Positions 5,528 through 13,961 of a stretch of DNA of 29,171 bases are shown one piece after another. The notes under the pieces were generated by a model that saw nothing but the letters and a program-made list of their open reading frames with translations, did no database searches and was not told where the DNA came from. The stretch is from a virus. The translations under genes and the position numbers were made by a program. The DNA is taken from the IMG/VR virus record IMGVR_UViG_3300030329_001987, positions 1 through 29,171 of that record. The stretch is one strand, 5' to 3'. Each line of letters opens with the position of its first letter. Within the stretch, counting starts at the first letter, position 1.

Positions 5528-5722
5528 TTAGAAAGGACAATCAGGTGGACAAACCCAAAGATTCTGATAAATAAATACACAATCTGTTTCCCATTCTTCA
5601 AGCTCAGAATTAATATGATCTTGAGCTTCTTGATAAGAATGGAAGACACGTTGTGGAAAATAATCCATTGATTCTGCATACTTATGTTCAGGCTTGATGA
5701 GAGTTTGATAAGTGATAACCAT
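5528..5722 (-). CDS. Small hypothetical protein (64 aa), first gene of the group
   Basis: A 64-residue protein, MVITYQTLIKPEHKYAES onward, with FPQRVFHSYQEAQDHINSEL and an aromatic, Cys/Pro-rich end (LWVCPPDCPF). A good Shine-Dalgarno sequence, AAGGAG, precedes the ATG at 5722. The FHSYQEAQDHINSE pattern recalls small phage proteins in which a short strand is followed by an 'EAEAHI' helix, but there is no firm family. It is the first minus-strand gene left of the candidate origin region. Confidence 0.6.
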   Translation of the reverse strand: MVITYQTLIKPEHKYAESMDYFPQRVFHSYQEAQDHINSELEEWETDCVFIYQNLWVCPPDCPF

Positions 5723-6189
5723 TGAGTAGCTCCTTAAGTTGAGTTGAATAAAGAGGTGGACTTACCTGTGAATCTCCACAGTGCCAAGGTAAACACAGTT
5801 CTATGCGAACTATATTCCAGCGAGATTCTCTCCCCAATTTCGGGCACGATTGTGGAAAAACGTGGGAAATCTGTGGAAAACCTGTGAAATTTACCTGGAA
5901 CTGCTGACAGACTCTCTAGCGACGAGCCGAAGGCTCGGAGCGGTGTGTCCTTCCATCTATTAACTACAGACTGGCTAGTAGTAATTTGATGGTGCCCCCT
6001 CTTCCTTTTTTTTTTCTCTGCGGATGCAGATACGGGAGGGCGGTGGGAGACTAGTTAGGTAATTTTGTACCCTATTTGGGCTGTACACGGCCCCTTCTTT
6101 GAACAAAAAGTCTAATTTTGTACTAAAAATCCCTAATTAGCCCAAGAATGGAGCCAAAAAGCTGCTTTATTACTTTTAATATCTACGAA
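5723..6189. other. Gene-free control region, candidate origin
   Basis: No plausible gene in about 470 bases. It contains phased GTGGAAA repeats (5851-5890), a hairpin CGAGCC-GAA-GGCTCG (5923-5937), a run of ten T at 6006-6015, a hairpin GGGCTG-TACA-CGGCCC (6078-6093, one G-T pair) and a repeated TAATTTTGTAC (6060-6070 and 6112-6122). It lies between the stop of the 6190 gene and the first gene of the hairpin-leader group, close to the switch to plus-strand late genes. Replication start, early promoter cluster or both are possible. Confidence 0.5.
5851..5890 (-). repeat. Phased iterons containing DnaA-box-like TTTTCCACA
   Basis: On the plus strand GTGG/GTGA cores start at 5852, 5862, 5873 and 5884, spaced 10, 11 and 11 bases, one helical turn apart. 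Two copies read exactly TGTGGAAAA (5851-5859, 5872-5880), which is TTTTCCACA on the minus strand, the form I know as the cyanobacterial DnaA box. Each core is followed by an A-tract, so the array may also be bent. This supports an origin or initiator-binding site. Confidence 0.55.
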
Positions 6190-6396
6190 TTAATTCTTCT
6201 TCTTAAATTTTAGTGTTGCTTTAACAGCTTTTTTAAATGAATCTTCGTCTGGAAGTTCAAATGCTAATTCTCTTTTGGCAGTATTAATAAAATCTTTAAC
6301 TGCAAGGTCATCATCTCCTGCAACAGACATTTCTAGAGCTTTCTCTTTTATTGCTTCCATAGCTTGCACTCTTTTAGCTCTGATATTCGGGTCCAT
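6190..6396 (-). CDS. Small charged helical protein (68 aa)
   Basis: A 68-residue, almost entirely helical and highly charged protein: MDPNIRAKRVQAMEAIKEKA, then DDDLAVKDFINTAKRELAFE, then EDSFKKAVKATLKFKKKN. The basic C-terminus suggests nucleic-acid contact. It is divergent from the late operon, with about 100 bases between the two starts, so the shared gap probably holds promoters for both strands. No clear Shine-Dalgarno sequence precedes the ATG. Family unknown. Confidence 0.6.
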   Translation of the reverse strand: MDPNIRAKRVQAMEAIKEKALEMSVAGDDDLAVKDFINTAKRELAFELPDEDSFKKAVKATLKFKKKN

Positions 6397-6496
6397 TTTT
6401 ACTGTCTTTGTCTTATTTACTCATAATAATGCCACTATTTCTTAGATTTATGAAGAATAGAATGATGAGAAGGAAAATATTTTGAAATAAGCTGAT

Positions 6497-9307
6497 ATGG
6501 CTGTCGCTGCTGCTGATTTTTACACATATGCTAGAGCTACTGGTACTCCACTACCTCAAAGTAAGAAAGAAGAGGCACAATTAGCCCCAGCTGTGGATAA
6601 ATGGAAAAAAAGTAGACTTAGTAATAGAAATGCATCACAAGAAAATAATTTATCAGATACTACGTGGTATACACCAGGGGAAGCAGCTGGATTAACAGCA
6701 GCATTGGCTGGTATTGGTGCAAGTGTTGTTGCCGCACGTAATCCTAACGTTAGAAGAGATCTTGCAAACTTAGTAAGACCTGGTAAAGCAGTATCTACTA
6801 ATGTTGGTGGTATTAAACAAGATTTAAATGTTGAACCTGTAACTATAAAAGTAGATGATGCGGTTACTTGGGATGATGTAAAACAAAGGTCTACTCCTAA
6901 CTATGAAGTTGTAGAAAAAGGTGGTGCTGGTGTAAGAAGTGATTTTACTCAACCAGTTGTTGAACAAGAAGTAAAGACTTTTAGTCCATATGATTTCATT
7001 GTGGAACAAAAAGCAGTAGATCCTGAAACTGCTTATGTTGCTCAACGATTAAGAGAATTACAAACAGGTCCAAAAGCTTTGGAATCCCTAGCTGATGAAC
7101 AGATAGACGTTATCCGTGGAACTGTTGCAAATCCTAAAATATATCCTGAAACCACAAGTGAGATACGTAGACAAAATGCTCGTGCTCGTGCTGTTTTAAC
7201 AGAAGAAGCTGATCTTGTTAGAAAAGAGCTTTTATCTGATCAAAGTCTTAATGCAATAGATGCAGCAGAGGATCAAGAGACTGGAAGAGTTGTAAGACAA
7301 CTACAAAGAAATGAAGATATAGATCAAAATGCAGTTGCTCTTGGAGAAGAACAATTTGAAGCTCAAGGTATTAAAACAGATCCTATTGATGCAGTTGCTG
7401 AGTCTTTACCTGATGGTCCTCCTGTTATCCAAAGTGAACAAAGAGTTGGCTTATCTGCACAACCCACTGCTCAAGAATTTTTAGAACAAACGAAATTAGA
7501 AAAATTATCACAATCCCCAATTGCTGAATCTATAGCGATGGAAAGAGATGAAATAGTTTCTCAAATGGGTGAAATGGGTATAACAAAACCTAAACCTTCA
7601 ATTATTGAAACAGAACTTTCTAGAAGACTTGGAAAAGAATCTTATTTATATGGTCCTTCTTATACACAATTAAAAAATCAAATAAAACTTGGCAGTGAAG
7701 ATCCTAGATTTCTTACTAACTTAGATCAAGAAACTAAGTATGTAGGTGGTGTTGAACTTCCTATTGCAGTAAGGAATGTTTTTGATAATACAGCTACTGG
7801 TTCAAGACAAATTAAAGAACCTTATATAAAACCTGAATTAGCACAAAAAGCAGATTTAGATTATAGACAAAAGATTTCAAATGCACAAGATTGGAGTGGT
7901 AAAGCAAGATTAGAGATTCATCAACAATTAAATCCTTTAATTAAACAAACAGATGAATTATTAGAAGAACAAAATATGCTTTTATGGTCTTTAAATAATC
8001 AAGGAAGTAATAGAGAATTAGCACAAAGATTAGGATTAGTTAATAAAGAATTAAAAGAAAATCAAAATAATATTAATTATTTACAAGGTCGATTAGATAG
8101 TGTGGCAGATACTAAAGAAAGGTGGATAGGAGGAATAAAAAAATGGACACCAACAACATTAACTGATTGGAAAGGAGAAGGAACTGTAGTTAGACCTAAA
8201 CCTCAATTAGCTAGAAATAAAGAACTTATTACGGATGAAGGAGATTCTTTATCTTCATTAAATCAAGCAACACAAAGAGTTACTGATATAGGTCCAGAAG
8301 ATCTTGAAATTGTTCCAGGTGGTTTACTAACAGGAGGCTATCCAAAAGCAATAACTAATGTTCCTAAGACTGATATTTATACAGGAGCTGTAGAAAGTCC
8401 ACTTCAAATTGCAAGTGGAACAAGTATTCGAGGTATGGGTGGTACTGATTTAGATAATAAATATGTTGCATCAATACAAAAAGGAACAGGAGGAGATTTT
8501 GTTTCTAAATATATTGGTAATAAAGAACGTATTTTAACTAGAGGAGGAAATATATTACCTAATACGGGAGCTGCTAAAAATGTTCCTTCTGGAAGTTTAG
8601 TATCATATAGAAAACCAGCAGGAGAAGCCCTTAGTAAAGATTTAAATATAGCTGTTACAGGAGGAAGAACATATGATAACTACACAGAATTATCTCAAAG
8701 CTTAGATCAAGCAATTAATCAATTAAATCCTGCTGAAGGTACAAACATAAATATTATTGCTGGTGGTGCTAAAGGAGCTGATGCATTAGCTGAAAGGTAT
8801 GCAAAAGAGAGAAATTATGGATTAACAGTTAAACCTGCTGATTGGGATCAATATGGTGATGCTGCTGGTCCTATAAGAAATAAAGAAATGGCTAAATTAG
8901 CCGATGTAGGTGTGGCATTTGAAGGAGGTAAAGGAACACAAAATATGATTAAAACTATGGGAGAACAAGGTAAGCCCCTATTAAATACTGCGGAGATTCA
9001 AGAAGCTACTCCTGCAAGAAGATTATCTGTTCAACAATCAGAAGTAATTAGAAAATTAAGTGATCCTAATTGGTTGACAAGTAAAGGAGTAGATTTAAAT
9101 AAAACAACACCACAAGAACAAGTTGCTCTTTATTTAAAATCTCAAGGTATAACACAAACAACTCCTAGTCCATCTGTTGTACAAAATGAATATGTAAATT
9201 TACGAGGTAATAAAGTTGAATTTAACCCAGAAACAGAGTCTAGAATAGTAGGAGGTAAATTCGAAACACCTCTTCAATGGCTCGAAAAAAGAAAGAGGAA
9301 AAATTAA
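6497..9307 (+). CDS. Large virion-type protein with a SLOG (YspA/DUF2493-like) domain (936 aa)
   Basis: The 936-residue product begins the late operon. Residues 1-100 include a short hydrophobic Ala/Gly segment (AAGLTAALAGIGASVVAA). The middle is hydrophilic, with a coiled coil at about 490-540. Residues of about 716-830 match the SLOG/DUF2493 plan: LNIAVTGGRTYDN, IIAGGAKGADALAERYA, ADWDQYG, AAGPIRNKEMA (789-799) and FEGGKGTQNM (808-817). That family is known as a Rossmann-like nucleotide- or ligand-binding fold, often encoded alone in phages. Here it sits inside a large protein whose neighbours look like virion components. Whether it is packaged is inference. Confidence 0.8.
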   Translation: MAVAAADFYTYARATGTPLPQSKKEEAQLAPAVDKWKKSRLSNRNASQENNLSDTTWYTPGEAAGLTAALAGIGASVVAARNPNVRRDLANLVRPGKAVSTNVGGIKQDLNVEPVTIKVDDAVTWDDVKQRSTPNYEVVEKGGAGVRSDFTQPVVEQEVKTFSPYDFIVEQKAVDPETAYVAQRLRELQTGPKALESLADEQIDVIRGTVANPKIYPETTSEIRRQNARARAVLTEEADLVRKELLSDQSLNAIDAAEDQETGRVVRQLQRNEDIDQNAVALGEEQFEAQGIKTDPIDAVAESLPDGPPVIQSEQRVGLSAQPTAQEFLEQTKLEKLSQSPIAESIAMERDEIVSQMGEMGITKPKPSIIETELSRRLGKESYLYGPSYTQLKNQIKLGSEDPRFLTNLDQETKYVGGVELPIAVRNVFDNTATGSRQIKEPYIKPELAQKADLDYRQKISNAQDWSGKARLEIHQQLNPLIKQTDELLEEQNMLLWSLNNQGSNRELAQRLGLVNKELKENQNNINYLQGRLDSVADTKERWIGGIKKWTPTTLTDWKGEGTVVRPKPQLARNKELITDEGDSLSSLNQATQRVTDIGPEDLEIVPGGLLTGGYPKAITNVPKTDIYTGAVESPLQIASGTSIRGMGGTDLDNKYVASIQKGTGGDFVSKYIGNKERILTRGGNILPNTGAAKNVPSGSLVSYRKPAGEALSKDLNIAVTGGRTYDNYTELSQSLDQAINQLNPAEGTNINIIAGGAKGADALAERYAKERNYGLTVKPADWDQYGDAAGPIRNKEMAKLADVGVAFEGGKGTQNMIKTMGEQGKPLLNTAEIQEATPARRLSVQQSEVIRKLSDPNWLTSKGVDLNKTTPQEQVALYLKSQGITQTTPSPSVVQNEYVNLRGNKVEFNPETESRIVGGKFETPLQWLEKRKRKN

Positions 9308-9537
9308 TGGCTGATAAAAAGAAAAAGGATAAAAAGAAAAAAGATTGGATTCCTTCTGCAATCAAACGTCCTGGTGCTTTCACAGCTAAAGCAAAAAAAC
9401 GTGGTATTACATCTGCTCAACTACAAGAAAATGTTTTATCTAATCCAGAGAAGTATGATAAGACTACAGTTAAGCAAGCCAACTTACGTAAGACATTAGT
9501 TGGTCTTAATAAAAAAAAGAAATCTAAGGAATCATGA
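9307..9537 (+). CDS. Small basic protein with PGAFTAKAKK motif (76 aa)
   Basis: The start at 9307 overlaps the previous stop (TAATG) and has AGAGGAAA upstream; an in-frame ATG at 9277 would overlap the 936-codon gene by 31 bases. Lys-rich ends flank a conserved-looking core, WIPSAIKRPGAFTAKAKKRG, followed by a helix and QANLRKTLVGL. This core is widespread in short basic phage proteins of unknown role, often among structural genes. Packaging-associated DNA binding would fit the charge, but no function is established here. Confidence 0.75.
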   Translation: MADKKKKDKKKKDWIPSAIKRPGAFTAKAKKRGITSAQLQENVLSNPEKYDKTTVKQANLRKTLVGLNKKKKSKES

Positions 9538-10187
9538 AAGACCATAGGTTAGAACTTGGAAGGTATATAACTAATCCTTTTAACCGAAGAGGAAAGATTG
9601 CTAAACGTCTAGACTTTGAAGATCTATTTTCTTCAAAAGCAGCAGAAGGCGAATACCCTTGGAACCCTTCACGATTTACAAGACGAGATTTATTAAAGAG
9701 ATCACAGACACGAAAAACTACATTAAACCCTGATTTGAACTTTGTAGGAAATTCTCCTTTCTTTGATCAAAATCCTGATGCAGTTACATCTGACTATGAA
9801 GTCTTTGATGGTGTTGGTAGATTTAATCGTCCTATGGATTATGACTTTGAAGAAGGTAGAGGACGTACTAGACAAAGACCACAAGATCAACCTGATTTTA
9901 GTTATGAATGGTTAGAAGCTTATAATATTAGTCCAACATTAAATCCTGGAAAAACTGCTAAGAACCCAATGCCTCGCATGCGTAACCCTGATCCAAATGG
10001 TTACTTAATGGCAGCAGCAGAAAAAGATGCAAAGAATGAAGCAGAAGATAATGTTTCAGTTGCTCAATTATTAGAAAGAGGTGATAAAGTTGTGACGCAA
10101 CAAAAGCAAGCAACAGAAGAATTAGAAGGATCAAAAGCAGAAGCAGAAGCTAGGGATACTCCAGATAAAATAGAAGGAACGGGATAA
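9534..10187 (+). CDS. Hypothetical virion-region protein (217 aa)
   Basis: A hydrophilic 217-residue protein. The N-terminal half is rich in Arg, Asp, Phe and Pro (RYITNPFNRRGKIAKRLDFE; NPSRFTRRDLLKRSQTRK), and the C-terminal 60 residues form an Ala/Glu/Lys helix (AAAEKDAKNEAEDN, QATEELEGSKAEAEARD). No membrane segment. The ATG at 9534 overlaps the previous TGA as ATGA. Position and composition suggest a structural or assembly role. No known family. Confidence 0.65.
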   Translation: MKDHRLELGRYITNPFNRRGKIAKRLDFEDLFSSKAAEGEYPWNPSRFTRRDLLKRSQTRKTTLNPDLNFVGNSPFFDQNPDAVTSDYEVFDGVGRFNRPMDYDFEEGRGRTRQRPQDQPDFSYEWLEAYNISPTLNPGKTAKNPMPRMRNPDPNGYLMAAAEKDAKNEAEDNVSVAQLLERGDKVVTQQKQATEELEGSKAEAEARDTPDKIEGTG

Positions 10188-10191
10188 ATAT

Positions 10192-10734
10192 ATGACTTTA
10201 CCTCAGGGATTGAAAGGAAAATTATTTAAACAAATAAGAAGAGTTCCTGGTGGTACAGGCTTCTTACAGAAAGGTGGTGCGGATTTAATTGGACAATCTT
10301 TACCAGGTGGAATAATAACTGGAGCATTAACAACTTTAGCTACTGGTAATCCTTTAGCAGGAGCATTAGTAGGAGGAACTGACGTAATTAGTAGTTCTTT
10401 ATTAGCAAGAGGATTAGCAAGCGATAGATTACGTCAAGGTTTAACAGGTATTGCAGGAGGAAAAGATATTAACTTGGCAGGTAGATTTGTAAAAGCTGTA
10501 GATCCTAAGACAGGTCAGTTATTACCTAAATTTTATCAAGCAAGTATGCCACAAAACCTTGCAATGTTGACAGGTAGTGTTGGAGCAACATTAGGAATTG
10601 AACCTCTCTTTTATCCTCAAAATTCAGTGCAACAACAACAGTTAGCACAGATGAAATATATGAATAATCTAAATCCTCATACATCTCATGGAACCATGTA
10701 TCAATTACAAGGTATCCCAATGAGATCGGTGTAG
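10192..10734 (+). CDS. Gly-rich hydrophobic protein, probably internal virion (180 aa)
   Basis: A 180-residue protein with a long Gly/Ala/Leu segment at about 29-75 (LIGQSLPGGIITGALTTLAT; GNPLAGALVGGTDVISSSLL) having glycine-zipper spacing. The C-terminal part (FYQASMPQNLAMLTGSVGAT) is also hydrophobic, then a Gln/Met-rich tail. Such proteins next to head genes are often ejected with the DNA and enter membranes; that role is inference. It starts five bases after the previous stop. Confidence 0.65.
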   Translation: MTLPQGLKGKLFKQIRRVPGGTGFLQKGGADLIGQSLPGGIITGALTTLATGNPLAGALVGGTDVISSSLLARGLASDRLRQGLTGIAGGKDINLAGRFVKAVDPKTGQLLPKFYQASMPQNLAMLTGSVGATLGIEPLFYPQNSVQQQQLAQMKYMNNLNPHTSHGTMYQLQGIPMRSV

Positions 10735-10743
10735 GAGGATATT

Positions 10744-11787
10744 ATGAGTACTGCAGCCGCTAAAGCTAAAGGTTTAGGTCAAGAAGTATTAGAAAGTATT
10801 TACAACAAAATAAAGGATACAGAATTTGGTAAAGAAGCTTCTACTGGATGGGCAGGAGCGACTAATTTACAAGAAGGCACAAGAGATTATAGCCATTCAA
10901 TATTTGATCCACGTTTCTATACAGGCTTAAGAAAAGGATATAAGGGTAAACCTGTTTACAGAGATGGAAAAATAGTTGATTATGACATAACAAAAGCAAG
11001 AGCACCAATCAAAGTAGAAGAAAAACCTGCACAATTTTTAGGTGCTTATGCTAATCGTCTACTAACAGATGTTGGTGAAGATTCTACAAGGAAAATTTAT
11101 TGGCACTATAACCATCCAATGCCTATATCTGATCAATTATCAAATGTAATTATTGGAAAAGAAAATACAGCTAAATTAAAAGATCCAAAAACATTCACTA
11201 ATGTACAAAGATCAGCTATTAAATTAGCTGCTGTAGGTTTACCTGTAGGTGCTTCTTTAGGTCATTTAGATGTTACTAATCCAGGAGAACAATTTAGACC
11301 TAAAGGTTTTAAACAAAAATATGCACAAGAAGGTTCGGAAGACAGAAGAGAAACAGCACAAATTGGACCTGAATTAGTTGATCGAGTTGCTTTAGGAAGA
11401 AGAGGTAGACCTTTGAAATATGCAACAGCTAAAGAAGATATTCCTGATCTAACACCTAAAAGATATGGCGATTATATGCGTCATGCTTACCAAAACAAAG
11501 GTTTAACTGGACTTGGTTTACTTAAAGGAACAATGTCTAATTTACAAGGCTATCCAGAAGTAACTGTTATTGGTTTCCCATTTGGATTGCAATCAGCAGG
11601 AGCATTAGCAGGTGGAAGTTTAGCAATGAAAAACGCTTTAAGTCAGCCTAATTTAAGAACAAGAGGAATTGCAGGTAGAGGTTTTGCTGGAGGTGTTGCT
11701 GGTGCTGCTGTGGGTAAATTAACCAACATGGCAATTGCATCTGCTAATCGTCCTAAATATCCTTCTACTCTTGAATATTATGGCTGA
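10744..11787 (+). CDS. Hypothetical virion-region protein (347 aa)
   Basis: A 347-residue protein with a strong Shine-Dalgarno sequence (AGGAGG, 10733-10738) that overlaps the previous stop. The first 240 residues are hydrophilic (YSHSIFDPRFYTGLRKGYKG; GQ- and K-rich loops). Two Gly/Ala-rich segments, near 158-175 (KLAAVGLPVGASLG) and 275-335 (GFPFGLQSAGALAGGSLAMK; GRGFAGGVAGAAVGKLTNMA), look membrane-active. It fits the group of candidate internal or ejection proteins from 10192 to 13961. No family recognised. Confidence 0.65.
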   Translation: MSTAAAKAKGLGQEVLESIYNKIKDTEFGKEASTGWAGATNLQEGTRDYSHSIFDPRFYTGLRKGYKGKPVYRDGKIVDYDITKARAPIKVEEKPAQFLGAYANRLLTDVGEDSTRKIYWHYNHPMPISDQLSNVIIGKENTAKLKDPKTFTNVQRSAIKLAAVGLPVGASLGHLDVTNPGEQFRPKGFKQKYAQEGSEDRRETAQIGPELVDRVALGRRGRPLKYATAKEDIPDLTPKRYGDYMRHAYQNKGLTGLGLLKGTMSNLQGYPEVTVIGFPFGLQSAGALAGGSLAMKNALSQPNLRTRGIAGRGFAGGVAGAAVGKLTNMAIASANRPKYPSTLEYYG

Positions 11788-11834
11788 TAAAATAAATACA
11801 ATGATAAAGATTAAAGTGAAGGTGGTCATCTGAT

Positions 11835-12545
11835 ATGGTTCAAATAAATCCTGGTAATTATGGTGCTATTGTCAAATACAATAGAGGAGGAGATTTAGTT
11901 CCTTGGGAAGAAGTTATAAATGTAACTAGTAAAACAGCTAAGAATGCTCCTATTGACAATCCTTGGTGGCTTTTGTCAGGTTTGAATATGGGTCAAAATG
12001 TAAAAGATTTTGGTCAAGGGTTTAGTAAGTCAATGGGATTGAATAATGTAAAACTCCCTGGGTTTGCAAAAAATATTACAGCTAAAGGTTTAGGTGCAAC
12101 AGCAGGTCGTTATCTTCCTTACGCTCCTGTTGCAATGAATGTAATGGAAGGAGATTTAGGAGGGACAGTACAATCAGGTCTAGGTACAGTTTTAGGTGGA
12201 ATAGTAGGTGGTCCACCAGGAATGTTAATTGGTGGTTTATTAGGAGAACCTGTAATTGGAGGAGCTATGAAGTTAGCTGATCCATGGTTAGGTTTTGGTG
12301 ATCCATCTGATCCTTATAGTGGTCGAGAAGGTTTCCATCTATTTGGAAAACCAATGAGTCAGATTGAAAAAACAAAACGAAGACTAAAAAGAGCAACAGA
12401 TATAAATGCACAAGTAATGAAAAAGTATCAAGATATTTCTTTAGAAGGAGCTATGAAAATGGCAAGTGTTGATATGTTAAATAGACAAATGGCTAACATC
12501 AGTAGTCTGATGAGTACTGCCATGTCTAATCCATACGGGAGATAA
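11835..12545 (+). CDS. Gly-zipper protein, probably internal virion (236 aa)
   Basis: A 236-residue protein with a central glycine-zipper stretch (GGTVQSGLGTVLGGIVGGPP; GMLIGGLLGEPVIGGAM) at about 113-152. Polar segments lie on either side, and the end is Met-rich and helical (MKMASVDMLNRQMANISSLM). GGTGG-like sequence before the ATG at 11835 may serve as Shine-Dalgarno. The profile suits a protein that inserts in a membrane or oligomerises inside the head. No known family. Confidence 0.65.
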   Translation: MVQINPGNYGAIVKYNRGGDLVPWEEVINVTSKTAKNAPIDNPWWLLSGLNMGQNVKDFGQGFSKSMGLNNVKLPGFAKNITAKGLGATAGRYLPYAPVAMNVMEGDLGGTVQSGLGTVLGGIVGGPPGMLIGGLLGEPVIGGAMKLADPWLGFGDPSDPYSGREGFHLFGKPMSQIEKTKRRLKRATDINAQVMKKYQDISLEGAMKMASVDMLNRQMANISSLMSTAMSNPYGR

Positions 12546-12550
12546 GAACA

Positions 12551-13411
12551 ATGGTAGCTAATTATTCTTCTAGTCCTTTTATATCAGGTAGTCAGTTAGG
12601 TAATCTTGATGGTCTTTTATTATCACAAGTACCAAACAATAAAGAAAATAAAAAAGAGAAAAAAAAGTTAAATCCTCTGCAATGGTTAAGAGAGAAAATT
12701 TTAGGTGCTCAAGGCATGACTGTTGCTGAAGATGGTCAAGTTGTCGGTTTAAATACTGACACGAAAGGAGTTATTAATACTGATTCTTTATTTAATTCAA
12801 CTGGATTAGGTTTAAATTTTGCAGGATCAGATTTAGGTCAACTTTATAATGTTGCTCCAGGTACTTTTGCAAACTCTACATTTACAACGGATACTAATTT
12901 ATTTTCTAGTCCTGTAGAAACAGGCTCAGATGTAGCAAAATATTTTACACAAAAGATGCCTTATACAGCTTCTCTTGAAAATTTATTTATAACACCTGAA
13001 GGCAAATCTGCTGGTATAACTGGGTTTGTTACTAATAATAGTGCTATTGCTAATTTAAACCCTAATAAGAAGAAAGATGGAGATGGAGATGGAAAGGGAG
13101 ATGGAAATGGTGACGGTAACGGTAAGGATAAACCACAATTTAATTTACCAGACATGTTAGGAATGCCTGTAGACGAATATATGAAGCTATCAGAAGAGAT
13201 GGCTAATCGAATGGCTAACAAAGCAGCTTTTCGTGCAAGTTTAAAAGATGCAGCTGATTCTTTATATCAAGGTGGTAGAGGTGTAGGTGAAATTGGATCA
13301 GCGATTGGTACACAACAAGTAGCTGCTGCACAAGCTTTAAAACCTGCTGATTTATTAACACAGTTTAAATATATGCCTTATAACAGTTCGTTAGGACGTT
13401 TACTTGGATAA
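12551..13411 (+). CDS. Structural-region protein with Asp/Gly Ca-binding-like repeat (286 aa)
   Basis: A 286-residue protein. A Lys-rich stretch (NNKENKKEKKKLNPLQ) is followed by a Gly/Asn/Thr-rich middle and then an Asp/Gly repeat at residues 176-194 (DGDGDGKGDGNGDGNG), encoded by near-perfect GATGGA hexamers at about 13076-13125. The spacing of Asp and Asn resembles calcium-binding loops of the DxDxDG type. The C-terminal 85 residues are helical (PVDEYMKLSEEMANRMANKA) with a Gly-rich turn. Function unknown; it may be a virion protein with a flexible, possibly metal-binding hinge. Confidence 0.65.
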   Translation: MVANYSSSPFISGSQLGNLDGLLLSQVPNNKENKKEKKKLNPLQWLREKILGAQGMTVAEDGQVVGLNTDTKGVINTDSLFNSTGLGLNFAGSDLGQLYNVAPGTFANSTFTTDTNLFSSPVETGSDVAKYFTQKMPYTASLENLFITPEGKSAGITGFVTNNSAIANLNPNKKKDGDGDGKGDGNGDGNGKDKPQFNLPDMLGMPVDEYMKLSEEMANRMANKAAFRASLKDAADSLYQGGRGVGEIGSAIGTQQVAAAQALKPADLLTQFKYMPYNSSLGRLLG

Positions 13412-13469
13412 ATGAATAGTATTGCATGTATTAAAATAAATAAGAGAAATACGGAGCTAGATAAATAAT

Positions 13470-13961
13470 ATGGCGGGCTTTTTAGCTAGTGCTGCTTTTG
13501 CTAATGCTGCACCAATCATAGGGGCTGGTGTTTCGGGTTTATTTGGTTTAATGGCAGGAAACCGTCAAGCTCGTGCTGGAGCAATGGCGGCACAGTATGG
13601 ACGACAAAGTTTTTTAGATAAGTTACAAGCAGATCGAGATGCAAATATCCTTCAGTTAGGACAAGCGGTTCAAGGTCATGCAATGGCTAAGGACATGTTG
13701 AAATATCAACAAGGATTAGCATTTAACGAGATGAAAAAAGCTCCCGAATTTGCAAGTTTATTAGGACAAGCAGGAACAGAGATAGAACGACGAAAACGAA
13801 ATTACTTTTTTGAACCTGATAGTAAACGACAACGATTAGCAAATATAGGTGAAAATAATTTTGGTACTTTATGGGGTGGTTCAACAGCTGACATGTTTGG
13901 TCCAACAGGTAGACAAATGGCAAAAGAGGCAATGGCTAGAGAATACAGGAGGGCAGCGTAA
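13470..13961 (+). CDS. Ala/Gly-rich internal virion-like protein (163 aa)
   Basis: The N-terminus (MAGFLASAAFANAAPIIGAG then VSGLFGLMAGNRQARAGAM) is a hydrophobic helix of about 30 residues followed by a long, Gln/Ala/Met-rich helix (AVQGHAMAKDMLKYQQGLA). This plan, a hydrophobic start then a long amphipathic helix, is that of T7 gp14-type internal virion proteins, though I see no direct sequence match. Its TAA overlaps the next ATG (TAATG). Confidence 0.65.
   Translation: MAGFLASAAFANAAPIIGAGVSGLFGLMAGNRQARAGAMAAQYGRQSFLDKLQADRDANILQLGQAVQGHAMAKDMLKYQQGLAFNEMKKAPEFASLLGQAGTEIERRKRNYFFEPDSKRQRLANIGENNFGTLWGGSTADMFGPTGRQMAKEAMAREYRRAA

Noticed and set aside
5845-5900. CRISPR array
   Set aside because: The repeats are only about 10 bases with no unique spacers; phased iterons explain them better.
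6003-6016. Poly-T tract as an intrinsic terminator on the plus strand
   Set aside because: The GC hairpin at 5923-5937 lies about 70 bases before it, so the two cannot form one terminator, and no plus-strand gene ends nearby.
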